Origin: Microbacterium sp. LWH11-1.2 | GTDB taxonomy: Bacteria > Actinomycetota > Actinomycetes > Actinomycetales > Microbacteriaceae | Length of the DNA: 64,000 nt | Assembly: GCF_038397745.1 (NCBI RefSeq) | Contig: NZ_CP151636.1 | Location: 1,736,001 to 1,800,000 of the forward strand | Direction of reading: 5' to 3' | Shown here: positions 34,411 through 44,351 of the stretch, one piece after another | How positions within the stretch are numbered: the first letter of the stretch is position 1 | Layout: every line of letters starts with the position of its first letter | The notes under the pieces: generated by a model | What the model was told of the DNA's origin: nothing | Database searches by the model: none | Seen by the model: only the letters and a program-made list of their open reading frames with translations | Program-made: the position numbers and the translations under genes

Positions 34411-36056
34411 CCGCCGAGTGCCGCCGACACGACCGCACGGGCCTCGGCCTGCACCTCGGCGAGGTGCTCGGGGCCGCGCAGGCTCTCGGCGTACAGCTTG
34501 TAGACGTCTTCCGTGCCCGACGGGCGCGCCGCGAACCAGGCGTGCTCGGTCTGCACCTTGAGACCGCCGATCGCCGCACCGTTGCCCGGCGCGTGCGACA
34601 GCTTCGCCGTGATCTCCTCGCCGGCGAGCGACGTCGCGGTCACGGCATCCGGCGCCAGCTTCGACAGCGTCGCCTTCTGGTCGGGGGTCGCGGGGGCGTC
34701 GACGCGCTGATAGGCCGAGGAGCCGAAGGCCTGCTCGAGCTCGGCGTAGCGCTCCGAGGGGGTCTTGCCCGTCACGGCGATGATCTCGGCCGCGAGCAGG
34801 CAGAGCAGGATGCCGTCCTTGTCGGTCGACCAGACGGAGCCGTCCTTGCGGAGGAACGACGCCCCCGCGGACTCCTCGCCGCCGAACGCGACGGAGCCGT
34901 CGAGCAGACCCGGCACGAACCACTTGAACCCGACGGGCACCTCCAGCAGGCGCCGGCCGAGCGACTCCGCGACGCGGTCGATGATCATCGACGACACGAG
35001 GGTCTTGCCGATGGCCGCATCCCGCGGCCACTCGTTCCGGTGCGAGAACAGGTAGTCGATCGCGACCGCGAGGTAATGGTTCGGGTTCATCAGACCCGCA
35101 TCCGGGGTGACGATGCCGTGCCGGTCGGCGTCGGCGTCGTTACCCGTGAGCACGTCGTAATCGCCCTTCTTGGCGACCAGCGACGCCATCGCCGACGGCG
35201 ACGACGGATCCATCCGGATCTTCTCGTCCCAGTCGAGCGTCATGAATCGCCAGGTCGGGTCGACCTCGGGGTTGACGACCGTGAGGTCGAGGTCATGGAC
35301 CTCGGCGATCAGCGCCCAGTACTCGACGGATGCTCCGCCGAGGGGATCGGCGCCGATGCGCACGCCCGCGCGGCGGATCGCGTCGATGTCGATGATCGAG
35401 GGGAGGTCGCGCACGTACGCGTCGCGGAAGTCGTAGCCGGTGATCGCGTCCCAGTCGACGTCGGCGAAGCGCTCGCGCTTCACGCCCTCGAGTCCGTTCG
35501 CGATCAGCTCGTTGGCACGGTCGGCGATCCAGCCCGTGGCATCCGTGTCGGCGGGGCCGCCGTGCGGCGGGTTGTACTTGAAGCCGCCGTCGCGCGGCGG
35601 GTTGTGCGACGGCGTCACCACGATGCCGTCGGCGCGGCCCGCATTGCCCTCGGCCGGTCCGAGGACCCGGTTGTACGTGAGGATCGCGTGGCTGAGCGCC
35701 GGAGTCGGAACCCACGCGTCGCGCGAGTCGACGCGCACGTCGACGCCGTTGGCGAGGAGCACCTCGATCGCGCTGCGCTCGGCGGGCAGCGACAGGGCGT
35801 GGGTGTCGCGACCGAGGAACAGTGGGCCGGTAATGCCCTGCGAGGCGCGGTAGTCGACGATCGCCTGCGTGGTGGCGAGGATGTGCGTCTCGTTGAAGCT
35901 GTTCGACAGCGAAGAGCCGCGGTGGCCGCTGGTGCCGAAGACGACCCGTTCGGCGGCGACCTCCGGGTTCGGCACGCGGTCGTAGTAGGCGGCGATCAGC
36001 TCGTCGACGTCGATCAGGTCAGTGTCCTCCGCGGGGAGGCCGGCACGGCTCGTCAT
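34407..36056 (-). CDS. pgm: Phosphoglucomutase (alpha-D-glucose type)
   Basis: This 549-residue enzyme interconverts glucose-1-phosphate and glucose-6-phosphate. It has [20 protein letters not shown], the phosphoserine loop [20 protein letters not shown], the metal site [13 protein letters not shown] and the sugar-binding [19 protein letters not shown] 36056 is preferred over GTG 36062 because CAGACT lies six bases upstream, the usual leaderless spacing in this window. It connects the galactose (Leloir) products to glycolysis and is convergent with glycerate kinase. Confidence 0.95.
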   Translation of the reverse strand: MTSRAGLPAEDTDLIDVDELIAAYYDRVPNPEVAAERVVFGTSGHRGSSLSNSFNETHILATTQAIVDYRASQGITGPLFLGRDTHALSLPAERSAIEVLLANGVDVRVDSRDAWVPTPALSHAILTYNRVLGPAEGNAGRADGIVVTPSHNPPRDGGFKYNPPHGGPADTDATGWIADRANELIANGLEGVKRERFADVDWDAITGYDFRDAYVRDLPSIIDIDAIRRAGVRIGADPLGGASVEYWALIAEVHDLDLTVVNPEVDPTWRFMTLDWDEKIRMDPSSPSAMASLVAKKGDYDVLTGNDADADRHGIVTPDAGLMNPNHYLAVAIDYLFSHRNEWPRDAAIGKTLVSSMIIDRVAESLGRRLLEVPVGFKWFVPGLLDGSVAFGGEESAGASFLRKDGSVWSTDKDGILLCLLAAEIIAVTGKTPSERYAELEQAFGSSAYQRVDAPATPDQKATLSKLAPDAVTATSLAGEEITAKLSHAPGNGAAIGGLKVQTEHAWFAARPSGTEDVYKLYAESLRGPEHLAEVQAEARAVVSAALGG

Positions 36057-36068
36057 CCCCACAGTCTG
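36057..36068 (-). promoter_or_regulatory. -10 box CAGACT for leaderless pgm
   Basis: CAGACT (complement of 36063-36068) lies six bases before ATG 36056. It departs from TANNNT at the first base, so support is weaker than for the other cases. Confidence 0.4.
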
Positions 36069-36129
36069 CCCTCTGGGCGGCCGGAGTGCATCCCCGTTGA
36101 CACGCCTGGTCGCGATACGGGCGTCACGT

Positions 36130-36141
36130 TACTGTGGCCTC
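36130..36141 (+). promoter_or_regulatory. -10 box TACTGT for leaderless AraC-type gene
   Basis: TACTGT is six bases before GTG 36142, with no Shine-Dalgarno sequence between them. Confidence 0.5.
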
Positions 36142-37014
36142 GTGATCTACGAGGAGCGGGCGATTCCCGCAGGACTGGAGCAGGCGGTCTCGCGCCTCTG
36201 GTTCCTCGAGGCGCCGCGGGAGCGTCGCTACGAGAAGATCCTGCCGCTCCCGTTCGTCCACTTCATCGTCAACCTCTCCGACCCCTATGCGCTGTACGAC
36301 CGCGACGGTCGGGGGACCGTGGTCTCCGCCGCATTCCTCTCCGGCATCCAGACGGAGTATCTCGTGATCGAATCGCCGCCGATCATCCGGCACGTGGGGG
36401 TCGAGCTGCGGCCCGAGGGGCTGAGCATCCTGACGCGCACGCCGGGTGCGCAGGTCGCGCGGCGTGTGCAGGATGCGACCGCCGTCGTGCCGGGCAGCGA
36501 CCGGCTGGTCGCGGCGCTGCGCGGCGAGGCGTCTGCGGAGGCCGCGCTGAACGTGCTCCAGGACTTCCTCGTGGAGCGAGCGGTCGACTGGAGCCCCGAC
36601 GAGGTGGTGCGGCACGCGCTCGCCTCGCTGCGCGAGGAGCCGGAGCGCCTCATCGGCGATCTCGCGCGTGCCGCCGGCGTCTCGCACCGCACGCTCATCT
36701 CCCGATTCCGCAGCGTCACCGGCCTGACGCCCAAGGAGTACGCGCAGGTCGACCGGTTCCATCGCTTCCTCGGAGCGGCGATCGCGGACGCCGCTGCCGA
36801 AGAGGCTGCGCCGGGGCCCGTCGCCGCTCCCGACTGGACGGCGCTCGCCGGGGCGTCGGCGTACTACGACCAGCCTCACGTCATCCGCGCCTTCCGCCGG
36901 TTCTGCGGATGGACGCCCACCGAGTACCACCGGCGGATCGCCGAGTTCGGACCGGATGCCGCCTACTTCGTGCCGCTCGACGAGATCCCCGATGCGGCTC
37001 AGGCGCGATCGTAG
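36142..37014 (+). CDS. AraC family transcriptional regulator
   Basis: This 290-residue regulator has an N-terminal DUF6597-like sensor region (LPLPFVHFIVNLSDPYALY, SGIQTEYLVIESPPIIRHVG) and a C-terminal AraC double HTH (DLARAAGVSHRTLISRFRSV; PHVIRAFRRFCGWTPTEYHR). The effector and targets are unknown. GTG 36142 follows TACTGT by six bases; upstream in-frame codons lie ahead of that box and overlap the divergent pgm start. The last 16 bases overlap the convergent DUF5655 gene. Confidence 0.88.
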   Translation: MIYEERAIPAGLEQAVSRLWFLEAPRERRYEKILPLPFVHFIVNLSDPYALYDRDGRGTVVSAAFLSGIQTEYLVIESPPIIRHVGVELRPEGLSILTRTPGAQVARRVQDATAVVPGSDRLVAALRGEASAEAALNVLQDFLVERAVDWSPDEVVRHALASLREEPERLIGDLARAAGVSHRTLISRFRSVTGLTPKEYAQVDRFHRFLGAAIADAAAEEAAPGPVAAPDWTALAGASAYYDQPHVIRAFRRFCGWTPTEYHRRIAEFGPDAAYFVPLDEIPDAAQARS

Positions 37015-37544
37015 GCGTCGTGCAGCCAGCCGGTCAGCTCGGCATCCACCTCGTCGACCGAGGTCAGGTCCACCCGGTGCGTGCACATCCCGGTGGCTGC
37101 GCGCAGGCGACCGGTCGGAGCGGCTCCGCGCAGGTTGAGGCCGACGCTGATCCGCGTGGCGCTGGGCGCCTCGATCAGCGCGAACTGCTTGCTTCGGCGC
37201 AGCGAGACCCCGGTCTTCTTGGGCGACACCTCGACGTCATCTCCGAAGGCGGATGCCGCGGCGACGAGGCGCTCGTACACCGGACGCAGCGCGGCCTTCC
37301 GACCCTCGTACTGCGCGTCGACGAGGCCGTCCGCCGAGACATCGGCCCCCTGTGACCGGTGCAGCTTCACGATGAGGTTGGCGAAGCCGTGCGTCACCCC
37401 GTGCTCGGTCTTCAGGAACGCGACGGCCGTCGCATGCCGGTCGATCGCTGCGGCGTCGAGCTCGGCGAACCAGTCGGGGAGCTCCCGTCCGGTGCGCGCG
37501 GGGAGATTGTCGATCATCGTCTGCGTCGCAGCATCCACGTCCAT
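36999..37544 (-). CDS. DUF4287/DUF5655 domain protein
   Basis: This 181-residue protein has an N-terminal DUF4287 helical segment (MIDNLPARTGRELPDWFAEL, HGVTHGFANLIV) and a C-terminal DUF5655 domain (VSPKKTGVSLRRSKQFALIE, IEAPSATRISVGLNLRG). The function of both domains is unknown; they recur together in actinobacteria. ATG 37544 follows TAGTCT by six bases, indicating a leaderless mRNA. The 3' end overlaps the AraC-type gene by 16 bases on the opposite strand. Confidence 0.87.
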   Translation of the reverse strand: MDVDAATQTMIDNLPARTGRELPDWFAELDAAAIDRHATAVAFLKTEHGVTHGFANLIVKLHRSQGADVSADGLVDAQYEGRKAALRPVYERLVAAASAFGDDVEVSPKKTGVSLRRSKQFALIEAPSATRISVGLNLRGAAPTGRLRAATGMCTHRVDLTSVDEVDAELTGWLHDAYDRA

Positions 37545-37556
37545 GTCCGAAGACTA
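37545..37556 (-). promoter_or_regulatory. -10 box TAGTCT for leaderless DUF5655 gene
   Basis: TAGTCT (complement of 37551-37556) lies six bases upstream of ATG 37544. Confidence 0.55.
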
Positions 37557-37609
37557 GGCGGCTTCGCCCGGTGCGCGATTGTACGGAATTGACCTCCGCA
37601 CGCGAGGGA

Positions 37610-37622
37610 TAAGGTGAGACGC
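37610..37622 (+). promoter_or_regulatory. -10 box TAAGGT for leaderless pheA
   Basis: TAAGGT is followed by seven bases and then GTG 37623. A TTGACC hexamer at 37589-37594 is 15 bases upstream, slightly close for a -35 box. Confidence 0.55.
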
Positions 37623-38564
37623 GTGACTGAACGCCGCACCTACAGCTACCTCGGCCCCGCCGGAACCTTCACGGAGGCGGCACTCGACCAGGTCGCCGAG
37701 GCGCGAGGGCAGGACTGGCGCCCCGTGCACAACGTCGGCGAAGCGCTCGACGACGTGCTCGAGGGGCGCAGCGACGCCGCGATGATCGCGATCGAGAACT
37801 CGATCGAGGGCGGCGTCTCCACCACGCAGGACGCTCTCGCGACGCTGCCGGGTCTGCGGATCATCGGCGAGTACCTCGTGCGCGTGAACTTCGTGCTCGT
37901 CGCCCCGCGCGGCACCACGCTCGACCAGGTCGAGGTCATCGCGGCGCACCCGGTCGCCTACGCGCAGTGCCACGGCTGGCTCGGCGCGCACGTGCCGTCG
38001 CACTCGCACGTGCCGGCGGCCAGCAACGTGGCGTCCGCGATCGGCGTGCTCGACGGCACGCTTCCGGCGCAGGCCGCCATCGCGGCGCCCGGCATCGTGA
38101 AGCACTACGACGTCGACGTGCTGGCCGAGGGCATCGGCGACAACGCGCAGGCCGTGACGCGCTTCGTGCTCGTCACCCGCACCACGACGCCGCCCGAGCC
38201 GACCGGTGCCGACAAGACCTCGCTCATCGTCGAGCTCCCGCATGACCACCCCGGATCGCTCCTCGAGATGCTCGAGCAGTTCTCGACGCGCGGCATCAAC
38301 CTGTCGCTGATCGAGTCGCGGCCGATCGGCGACGAACTCGGCCGCTACCGGTTCGTGATCGACGCCGACGGCCACATCGAGCATGAGCGGATGGCGGACG
38401 CCCTGCTCGGCATCCGCCGATTCAGCCCGCGCGTCGTCTTCCTCGGCTCCTACCCCCGCGCGGATCGGCAGATCGTGCAGTACCCCGATCGCTACGCCGA
38501 CGATGTGTTCGTCGAAGCGCGCGACTGGCTGCGAGGCATCCTCTCGGGCGAGCCCGAGGCCTGA
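37623..38564 (+). CDS. pheA: Prephenate dehydratase
   Basis: This 313-residue enzyme converts prephenate to phenylpyruvate in phenylalanine synthesis. It has YSYLGPAGTFTEAAL at the start, IAIENSIEGGVSTTQDAL and the catalytic TRF motif in AVTRFVLVT. The C-terminal ACT domain (about residues 200-280) has DHPGSLLEMLEQFSTRGINL and the Phe-binding ESRP motif, so feedback inhibition by phenylalanine is expected. GTG 37623 follows TAAGGT by seven bases. It is a single gene with no aromatic-pathway neighbour here. Confidence 0.96.
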   Translation: MTERRTYSYLGPAGTFTEAALDQVAEARGQDWRPVHNVGEALDDVLEGRSDAAMIAIENSIEGGVSTTQDALATLPGLRIIGEYLVRVNFVLVAPRGTTLDQVEVIAAHPVAYAQCHGWLGAHVPSHSHVPAASNVASAIGVLDGTLPAQAAIAAPGIVKHYDVDVLAEGIGDNAQAVTRFVLVTRTTTPPEPTGADKTSLIVELPHDHPGSLLEMLEQFSTRGINLSLIESRPIGDELGRYRFVIDADGHIEHERMADALLGIRRFSPRVVFLGSYPRADRQIVQYPDRYADDVFVEARDWLRGILSGEPEA

Positions 38565-38589
38565 CCCTCGGGCCCGGGCGGGCGACGGG

Positions 38590-38799
38590 TCAGTGCTCCT
38601 GGAAGCGCGGCCAGTCGCTGCCCGGCGCCATGTGGGAGTGCAGGGCGCCCTTGGCGGATGCGAGGCTCGGGTACGTGCCCGTCGCGGCATCCGATCCCGT
38701 CATCGTGACGACGTAGCCGTCTTCGTCGTGGCGGATGCTGCCGACCACTCCGTTCGATCCGTAGGCGACCCAGAGGGCGAGGGTCTTGGTGCTGCTCAT
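38590..38799 (-). CDS. Small conserved hypothetical protein (69 aa)
   Basis: A short open frame with a strong ribosome-binding site (GGAAGGAG upstream of ATG 38799) and coding-type codon use. The product (KTLALWVAYGSNGVVGSIRH, then DEDGYVVTMTG and LASAKGALHSHM) looks like one small beta-rich domain ending in a short helix, reminiscent of small actinobacterial proteins of unknown function. No catalytic motif is visible. It stands between pheA (convergent) and the nitrate genes on the same strand. Confidence 0.75.
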   Translation of the reverse strand: MSSTKTLALWVAYGSNGVVGSIRHDEDGYVVTMTGSDAATGTYPSLASAKGALHSHMAPGSDWPRFQEH

Positions 38800-38909
38800 C
38801 GTCGGAACTCCTTCCACTGCCATGACACGGCCGGTGACCGTGCTCGTGACGCTACGCCTCGCGCACGCCGAGCACCAGGCCTTGACAGGGCGCTTCGGGG
38901 CACTCCGAG

Positions 38910-40976
38910 TCACTCCGGGGAGATGCTCACCAGGGCGCGCTTGAACTCGGGCATGGCCGAATGGGGGTCGACGCGGTCGTCGGTCAGCAGGTTCGCGCTG
39001 CCGGCATCCGGGTAGTGGAAGGGCAGGAACACGGTGTCCGGACGGATGTCGCGCGTCAGCTCGGCACGCGCGGTGACGCTGCCGCGGTGGTTCGCGATGC
39101 GGAGGCCGTCGCCCTCGCCGATGCCGTGCTGCCGGGCCGTGGCGGGATGCAGCTGCGCGATGAGCGCCGGGCGCTTGGCGGTGAGCTCGGTGACGCGGCG
39201 GGTCTGCGTGCCGCTCTGATACTGCTCGAGCAGTCGCCCCGTGACGAGGTTGAGTCGGCCTCCGTCCGCCGCCTCGTGCTCGCGGGCCCGCACCGCGACC
39301 AGTCGCGCGCGGCCGTCGGGGTGGGCGAAGCGGTCGGCGAAGAGACGCGGTGTGCCGAGGCTGCCGACCGGGAAGGGCCAGTGCGCCTCGACCCCGAGGT
39401 CGAGCAGGGCATGGCTGAGGCCGGAGTAGTCCGCGGGGCCGCCGGCGGAGGCGCGGGCGAGCTCGTCGAAGACCTCGGACGGTTCGAGACTCCACTCGCC
39501 GGGAGCGTCGAGGCGCCGGGCGAGCTCGGCCATGATCCACAGCTCGCTGCGCGCGCCCGCCGGCGCTGCGATGGCCCGCCGGCGCCGGAGCACGCGCCCC
39601 TCGAGGTTGGTCATGGTGCCCTCCTCCTCGGCCCACTGCAGCACCGGGAGGACGATGTCGGCCATCCGCGCCGTCTCGGAGAGGAAGAAGTCCGACACCA
39701 CGAGCAGGTCGAGGCGCCCCAGAGACGCACGGACCGTCGCGACGTTCGGCGAGGAGACCACGACGTTCGAGCCGTGCACGAGCAGCGCCTTCACTCCGCC
39801 GGGGAGGCCCGCGCCCTGCAGCAGCTCCACGGCCGGAACGCCCGGCCCGGGGATGTCATCGGGATCCACACCCCACACGGCGGCGACGTGCGCGCGGGCT
39901 GCGGGGTCGGTGATCTTGCGGTATCCCGGCAGCTGGTCGGCCTTCTGGCCGTGCTCGCGGCCGCCCTGCCCGTTGCCCTGCCCGGTGAGAGTGCCGTACC
40001 CGGAGCCCGGGGTGCCGGGGAGCCCGAGCAGCAGGGCGAGGTTGATCGCGGCGGTCGCGGTGTCGGTGCCGTCGACGTGCTGCTCGACGCCGCGGCCGGT
40101 GAGGATGTAGGCGGAGCCTGAGCGGGCGAGCGCGCGGGCGATCTCGCGGATGCGCGACGCCGGCACACCCGTGATCGTCTCCGCCCGTTCCGGCCACCAC
40201 GACGACACGGACTGCTGCAGCTGCTCGAGCCCGGAGGTCCGCTGCGCCACGTATCCCGCGTCGTACAGCCGCTCCGCGATGACCACGTGGATGAGGGCCA
40301 GCAGAAGGGGCAGGTCGGTGCCGGGCACGGGCTGGAGATGGATGCCGCCGCCGTCGGCGCAGAGGCGGGCCGTCGAGCTGCGTCGGGGATCGACGACGAT
40401 GAGACCGCCGCGCGCCCTGGCGCCCTGCAGGTGCGAGACGAAGGGCGGCATCGTGTCGCCCACGTTCGACCCGAGCATCAGGATCGTCTCGGCCGTGTCG
40501 AGATCGGTCAGCGGGAACGGGAGACCCCGATCGATGCCGAACGAGCGGTTCGCGGCCGCGGCGGCCGACGACATGCAGAAGCGTCCGTTGTAGTCGATCC
40601 GTGACGTGCCGAGCGCGATGCGCGCGAACTTGCCCAGCTGATAGGCCTTCTCGTTCGTGAGGCCGCCCCCGCCGAACACCCCGATCGCGTCGCGTCCGTG
40701 CTCCGCCGCGATGCCCTGCAGTCGTGCGGCGAGCAGGTCGAGGACGGCATCCCAGTCCGCGGGATGCAGTTCGCCGTCGTCCCCGCGCATCAGCGGGGTC
40801 GTCAGCCGGCCGGCGTCGCCGAGAAGCTCGGCCGATGTCCAGCCCTTCTTGCAGAGGCCTCCGCGATTGGTGGGGAAGTCGCGTCCGGCGACGCTGACCG
40901 GGAGGGGGCCGTCGGGCGCCGGGGTGAGAGTCATCGCGCACTGCAGCGCGCAGTAGGGGCAGTGGGTGTCGGTCAT
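38910..40976 (-). CDS. nasC: Assimilatory nitrate reductase catalytic subunit (molybdoenzyme)
   Basis: This 688-residue molybdopterin oxidoreductase starts with a [4Fe-4S] site (HCPYCALQC, with a fourth Cys near 42 in GGLCKKGW) and continues with [44 protein letters not shown] and a C-terminal MGD-binding domain ([20 protein letters not shown]). Its length and composition match the NasC/NarB assimilatory type, reducing nitrate to nitrite in the cytoplasm; no Tat signal is seen. It overlaps the upstream flavoprotein stop (ATGA), its likely electron donor. No nitrite reductase is visible in the window. Confidence 0.9.
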   Translation of the reverse strand: MTDTHCPYCALQCAMTLTPAPDGPLPVSVAGRDFPTNRGGLCKKGWTSAELLGDAGRLTTPLMRGDDGELHPADWDAVLDLLAARLQGIAAEHGRDAIGVFGGGGLTNEKAYQLGKFARIALGTSRIDYNGRFCMSSAAAAANRSFGIDRGLPFPLTDLDTAETILMLGSNVGDTMPPFVSHLQGARARGGLIVVDPRRSSTARLCADGGGIHLQPVPGTDLPLLLALIHVVIAERLYDAGYVAQRTSGLEQLQQSVSSWWPERAETITGVPASRIREIARALARSGSAYILTGRGVEQHVDGTDTATAAINLALLLGLPGTPGSGYGTLTGQGNGQGGREHGQKADQLPGYRKITDPAARAHVAAVWGVDPDDIPGPGVPAVELLQGAGLPGGVKALLVHGSNVVVSSPNVATVRASLGRLDLLVVSDFFLSETARMADIVLPVLQWAEEEGTMTNLEGRVLRRRRAIAAPAGARSELWIMAELARRLDAPGEWSLEPSEVFDELARASAGGPADYSGLSHALLDLGVEAHWPFPVGSLGTPRLFADRFAHPDGRARLVAVRAREHEAADGGRLNLVTGRLLEQYQSGTQTRRVTELTAKRPALIAQLHPATARQHGIGEGDGLRIANHRGSVTARAELTRDIRPDTVFLPFHYPDAGSANLLTDDRVDPHSAMPEFKRALVSISPE

Positions 40977-42529
40977 GCCGTCGCCGCCGCGTGCGCGTGG
41001 ACGAGTTCGGCGATGCGGGCACGGCATCCGCCGCATCCGGTGCCGGCACGCGTGCAGCCTCCGACCTCGGCCACCGTGCCGCAGCCGTCGTCGATCGCGT
41101 CCTCGACCTGTCCGACCGTCACGTCGTTGCAGATGCAGAGGGTGGCGTCGCGGCCGCTCGCCGTCTCGACCTCGTCGGCGTCGTCGAGGCGGAGCAGCAG
41201 CGAGCGATCGGCGGGCAGCTCGCCACCGCGCAGGTACAGCACGCTCAGCTCGGCCGCGGTGCGCGGCATCCCCACGGAGACGAATCCGGTCAGGACCCCG
41301 CTGCGGGTCGCCATCTTCACGTAGGTGCCGTGCTCCGGGTCGGCCCACACCGCGATGCCCGGGGCGTCCTCGCCGGCCGGGACGGGCGCGAACGGATCGG
41401 CCGAGACGTCGCCGGCCGAGACGAGATCGACGAGCTTGCCCTTGAGCACCACGACACCGGGCTGATCCTCGCGGAACGGAGCGTGATCCTCTGCGGTGTC
41501 GAGACCGGTGTCGAGAGCGGCGTCGAGCTCGGCGGTGATGCGGGCGGCCAGCCAGGAGGCCTGGCGCCAGCCCGGTCCGACGAGGCCGTTCGGACCGCCG
41601 GGCACGCGCTTCTCGTGCAGGTGGAGCTCCGGATCGGCGATGTGGGCGCAGTCGCCGATCGCGTGGATGCGCTGGTCTGTCCACGACCGCAGGTCGCTGT
41701 CGACCAGCACGCCGTTCCCGACGCGGAGCCCGGCGTCCTCGGCGAGCTCTGTCCGCGCCCGTACGCCGCACGAGAGCACGAGCAGGTCGCCCTCGATGTG
41801 CTTGGCGTCGGAGCTGACGAGTGCGCGGAAGCGGCGCTCCCCGTTCTCGTCCTCGCGGACGATCACGCCCTCGGCGCGGGTGTGCGGCACCAGCGCGACG
41901 CCCGCGGATGCCAGGGCGGAGGACAGGACCGAGGCCGAGCCGCGATCGAGCTGCCGCGGCATCGGGATCGGTCCGAAGTGCGCCACGGCCGGTGTCGCGC
42001 CCGCATCCGCGAGGAGCATGGCCAGCTCGATGCCGAGCACGCCGGCGCCGAGGACGACCACGCGCCCGCCGCGTTCCACGACCTCGCGCACCTGGGCGGC
42101 GTCCGACAGGTCGCGCAGCACGCACACGCCCGTCGTCAGGCGTGCGTCGAGGCCGCTGTCGTCCGGGCCCACGGTGTGCAGCCCGTCCAGCGTCGGGATG
42201 ATCGGCCGGGCGCCCGTGGCGAGCACGAGCCGGTCGTAGGAGACGGCGGACCCGTCGCCGAGGACGACCCGCTGCGCGTCACGATCGATGCGCTCGGCGC
42301 GGGCGCCGAGCCGCAGATCGATCCCCGGCAGGCCGGCCGCCGTGGTGAGCGTGAGCTCGGATGCCGCGACCTCCCCGACGGCGTACTCGCCGATCAGCAC
42401 GCGGTTGTACGGATCTGCCGTCTCGGCGCCGACCACCGTGACCGTCGCACGGCCGGCGGAGACGAGCGGCAGGAGCTCCTCCGCGAACCGGATTCCGACG
42501 GGACCTGCGCCGACGACGACGATCCGCAC
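40973..42529 (-). CDS. nasB: NAD(P)H flavoprotein with BFD [2Fe-2S] domain, nitrate reductase electron donor
   Basis: This 518-residue protein has two dinucleotide folds ([40 protein letters not shown]), a helix-capping [10 protein letters not shown] and a C-terminal BFD-like iron-sulfur site ([15 protein letters not shown], then [13 protein letters not shown]). This is the layout of NasB, or of the N-terminal half of NirB, without the siroheme domain. It should pass electrons from NAD(P)H to the coupled nitrate reductase. GTG 42529 starts two bases after the transporter stop. It is not itself a nitrite reductase. Confidence 0.87.
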   Translation of the reverse strand: MRIVVVGAGPVGIRFAEELLPLVSAGRATVTVVGAETADPYNRVLIGEYAVGEVAASELTLTTAAGLPGIDLRLGARAERIDRDAQRVVLGDGSAVSYDRLVLATGARPIIPTLDGLHTVGPDDSGLDARLTTGVCVLRDLSDAAQVREVVERGGRVVVLGAGVLGIELAMLLADAGATPAVAHFGPIPMPRQLDRGSASVLSSALASAGVALVPHTRAEGVIVREDENGERRFRALVSSDAKHIEGDLLVLSCGVRARTELAEDAGLRVGNGVLVDSDLRSWTDQRIHAIGDCAHIADPELHLHEKRVPGGPNGLVGPGWRQASWLAARITAELDAALDTGLDTAEDHAPFREDQPGVVVLKGKLVDLVSAGDVSADPFAPVPAGEDAPGIAVWADPEHGTYVKMATRSGVLTGFVSVGMPRTAAELSVLYLRGGELPADRSLLLRLDDADEVETASGRDATLCICNDVTVGQVEDAIDDGCGTVAEVGGCTRAGTGCGGCRARIAELVHAHAAATA

Positions 42530-42531
42530 GA

Positions 42532-43920
42532 TCAGATCCGGTGTCCGGCGAGCGAGGCGCGCGGGATCGCGTAGACGAGGACGGTGATCACGAGCAGCAC
42601 GACGTAGGCGCCGACGAAGCCCGCGAAGGCCGGAGCGTAGGAGCCGCTCGCGTTCTTCGCGGCGGCCAGCACCTGCGGGATGACGAACCCGCCGTATGCG
42701 CCGATCGCCGAGATCAGCCCGAGTGCCGCGGCGGCCTTGCGCTGCGTGCTCACCGTCAGAGGGTCGCCCGCGGTGGCGGCGCCCCGGGCGGCGAACACGT
42801 TCGGGATCATCCGGTAGGTCGCGCCGTTGCCGAGGCCGGCGGCGACGAACAGCAGCAGGAAGCATCCGAGGAAGAGCGCGAAGCTGTTCATCTCGAGCGT
42901 GAGCAGCAGCGAGAGAGCGCCGGCGATCATCAGGCCGAATGCGGCGATCGTCATGCGCGCCCCGCCGAAGCGGTCGGCGAGCTTGCCGCCGTAGGGGCGG
43001 GCAAGCGATCCGACCAGCGCGCCGAGGAACGCGAGCGAGAGCGAGGCGGTGCCGACCTGGAACGACGAGTACTCCGGGAAGGTGTCGGCGATCAGCTTGG
43101 GGAACACGCTGGAGAACCCGATGAAGGATCCGAACGTGCCGATGTAGAGCAGGGCCAGCACCCACAGGTGCGGTTCGCGCAGGGCCGCGGCGGCACCCGC
43201 GAAGTCGGCCTTCGCGGAGGACAGGTTGTCCATGTAGCGCCAGGCTCCCCAGGCGGCGAGGAGGATGAGCGGGATCCACATCCATCCGGCGAACGACAGG
43301 TTGAAGGTCAGGGCGGCGGTGAGCGACACGACGATCGGCACGGCGAGCTGGGCGACCGCGGTGCCGAGGTTGCCGCCGGCGGCGTTCAGGCCGAGCGCCC
43401 ATCCCTTCTCCTTCTGCGGGAAGAAGTAGGTGATGTTCGACATCGAGCTCGCGAAGTTGCCGCCGCCGAACCCGGCGAGGGCTGCGACGAGCAGCAGGAT
43501 GCCGAACGGCGTCTCGGGATTCTGCACCACGACGCCGAGGAGGCCGGCTGGGATCAGCAGCAGCAGGGCGGAGACGATGGTCCAGTTGCGGCCCCCGAAC
43601 CGTGCGACGAGGAACGTGTACGGGAAACGCAGGGTGGCGCCGACAAGGCTCGGCAGCGAGATGAGCCAGAACGACTCCGTGGTGGTGAGCGTGAAGCCGG
43701 CGTTCGGCAGCAGCACGACCACGATGCTCCACAGCTGCCAGACGATGAAGCCGAGGAACTCGGCGAAGATCGACCAGCCGAGGTTGCGGCGGGCGATCGC
43801 GCGGCCCTCCGCGGCCCAGAAGACGGCGTCCTCCGGGTTCCAGCCGTCGATCCAGCGACCGTCGCGGCGGGTGAGGGTGGTGGCCGAATCGACCCTGGTG
43901 TTTCCGAGCGTCTGAGACAT
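42532..43920 (-). CDS. narK: Nitrate/nitrite MFS transporter
   Basis: This 462-residue transporter of the nitrate-nitrite porter family has 12 hydrophobic segments and the NNP signature GFGGGNFASSMSNITYFFPQ with the second AAGGNLGTAVAQL. It also carries RFPYTFLVARFGGRNW and SLARPYGGKLADRFGGAR. It imports nitrate for the coupled nasB-nasC pair. An N-terminal WIDGWNPEDAVFW precedes the first helix. The upstream intergenic space (43921-44066) has a TAGGTT box but no recognisable nitrogen-regulator site. Confidence 0.93.
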   Translation of the reverse strand: MSQTLGNTRVDSATTLTRRDGRWIDGWNPEDAVFWAAEGRAIARRNLGWSIFAEFLGFIVWQLWSIVVVLLPNAGFTLTTTESFWLISLPSLVGATLRFPYTFLVARFGGRNWTIVSALLLLIPAGLLGVVVQNPETPFGILLLVAALAGFGGGNFASSMSNITYFFPQKEKGWALGLNAAGGNLGTAVAQLAVPIVVSLTAALTFNLSFAGWMWIPLILLAAWGAWRYMDNLSSAKADFAGAAAALREPHLWVLALLYIGTFGSFIGFSSVFPKLIADTFPEYSSFQVGTASLSLAFLGALVGSLARPYGGKLADRFGGARMTIAAFGLMIAGALSLLLTLEMNSFALFLGCFLLLFVAAGLGNGATYRMIPNVFAARGAATAGDPLTVSTQRKAAAALGLISAIGAYGGFVIPQVLAAAKNASGSYAPAFAGFVGAYVVLLVITVLVYAIPRASLAGHRI

Positions 43921-44066
43921 CGCGGCTCCTGGAGTTCGAGAGGAAGAATGCTCCGAACCTAGGGGTCACGTATTTCCCGACTGCTCTTCGGCGATTTCCG
44001 GATGATTACTTTTGCATCACACGGGCGAGGAGGCCGATGAGAGGTCTTCGCGATCGGCGGGGTCGT

Positions 44067-44351
44067 TCAGGCGTGATCGTCCGCGGTGCGCCAGCCGGCG
44101 GCGAGCTCGCTGATCGCGGCTGCGGCGGCAGCGGCGTCGGTCGGGCTTCCTCCGGCACGGCCGGCCGCCAGTCCGGCGAGGAACGCGCTCAGCGGCGCGG
44201 CGGGGCGGGCGACGCCGTGCGCGACGTCGCGAGCCAGGTCGAGGATGAGCGCCGCGTCGACGTCGGAGCGATCCAGACCCAGGCGGGTGCACACCGCCGC
44301 GGTCCAGTCCTCCAGGGCGTCGACGGGGAGATGCCGCGGCTGGTCTGTCAT
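44067..44351 (-). CDS. DUF6457 small protein (Mo-cofactor neighbour)
   Basis: This 94-residue, Ala-rich helical protein has LEDWTAAVCTRLGLDRSDVD and DLARDVAHGVARPAAPLSAF, the pattern of DUF6457 proteins, which I recall beside or fused to MobA in actinobacteria. Its role is unknown; it may assist cofactor loading. It overlaps the mobA stop (ATGA) and has GGAGG before ATG 44351. Confidence 0.8.
   Translation of the reverse strand: MTDQPRHLPVDALEDWTAAVCTRLGLDRSDVDAALILDLARDVAHGVARPAAPLSAFLAGLAAGRAGGSPTDAAAAAAAISELAAGWRTADDHA

Noticed and set aside
40973..42529. NirB nitrite reductase
   Set aside because: The protein ends after the BFD iron-sulfur domain and lacks the siroheme/[4Fe-4S] reductase half, so it is a NasB-like electron-transfer protein.
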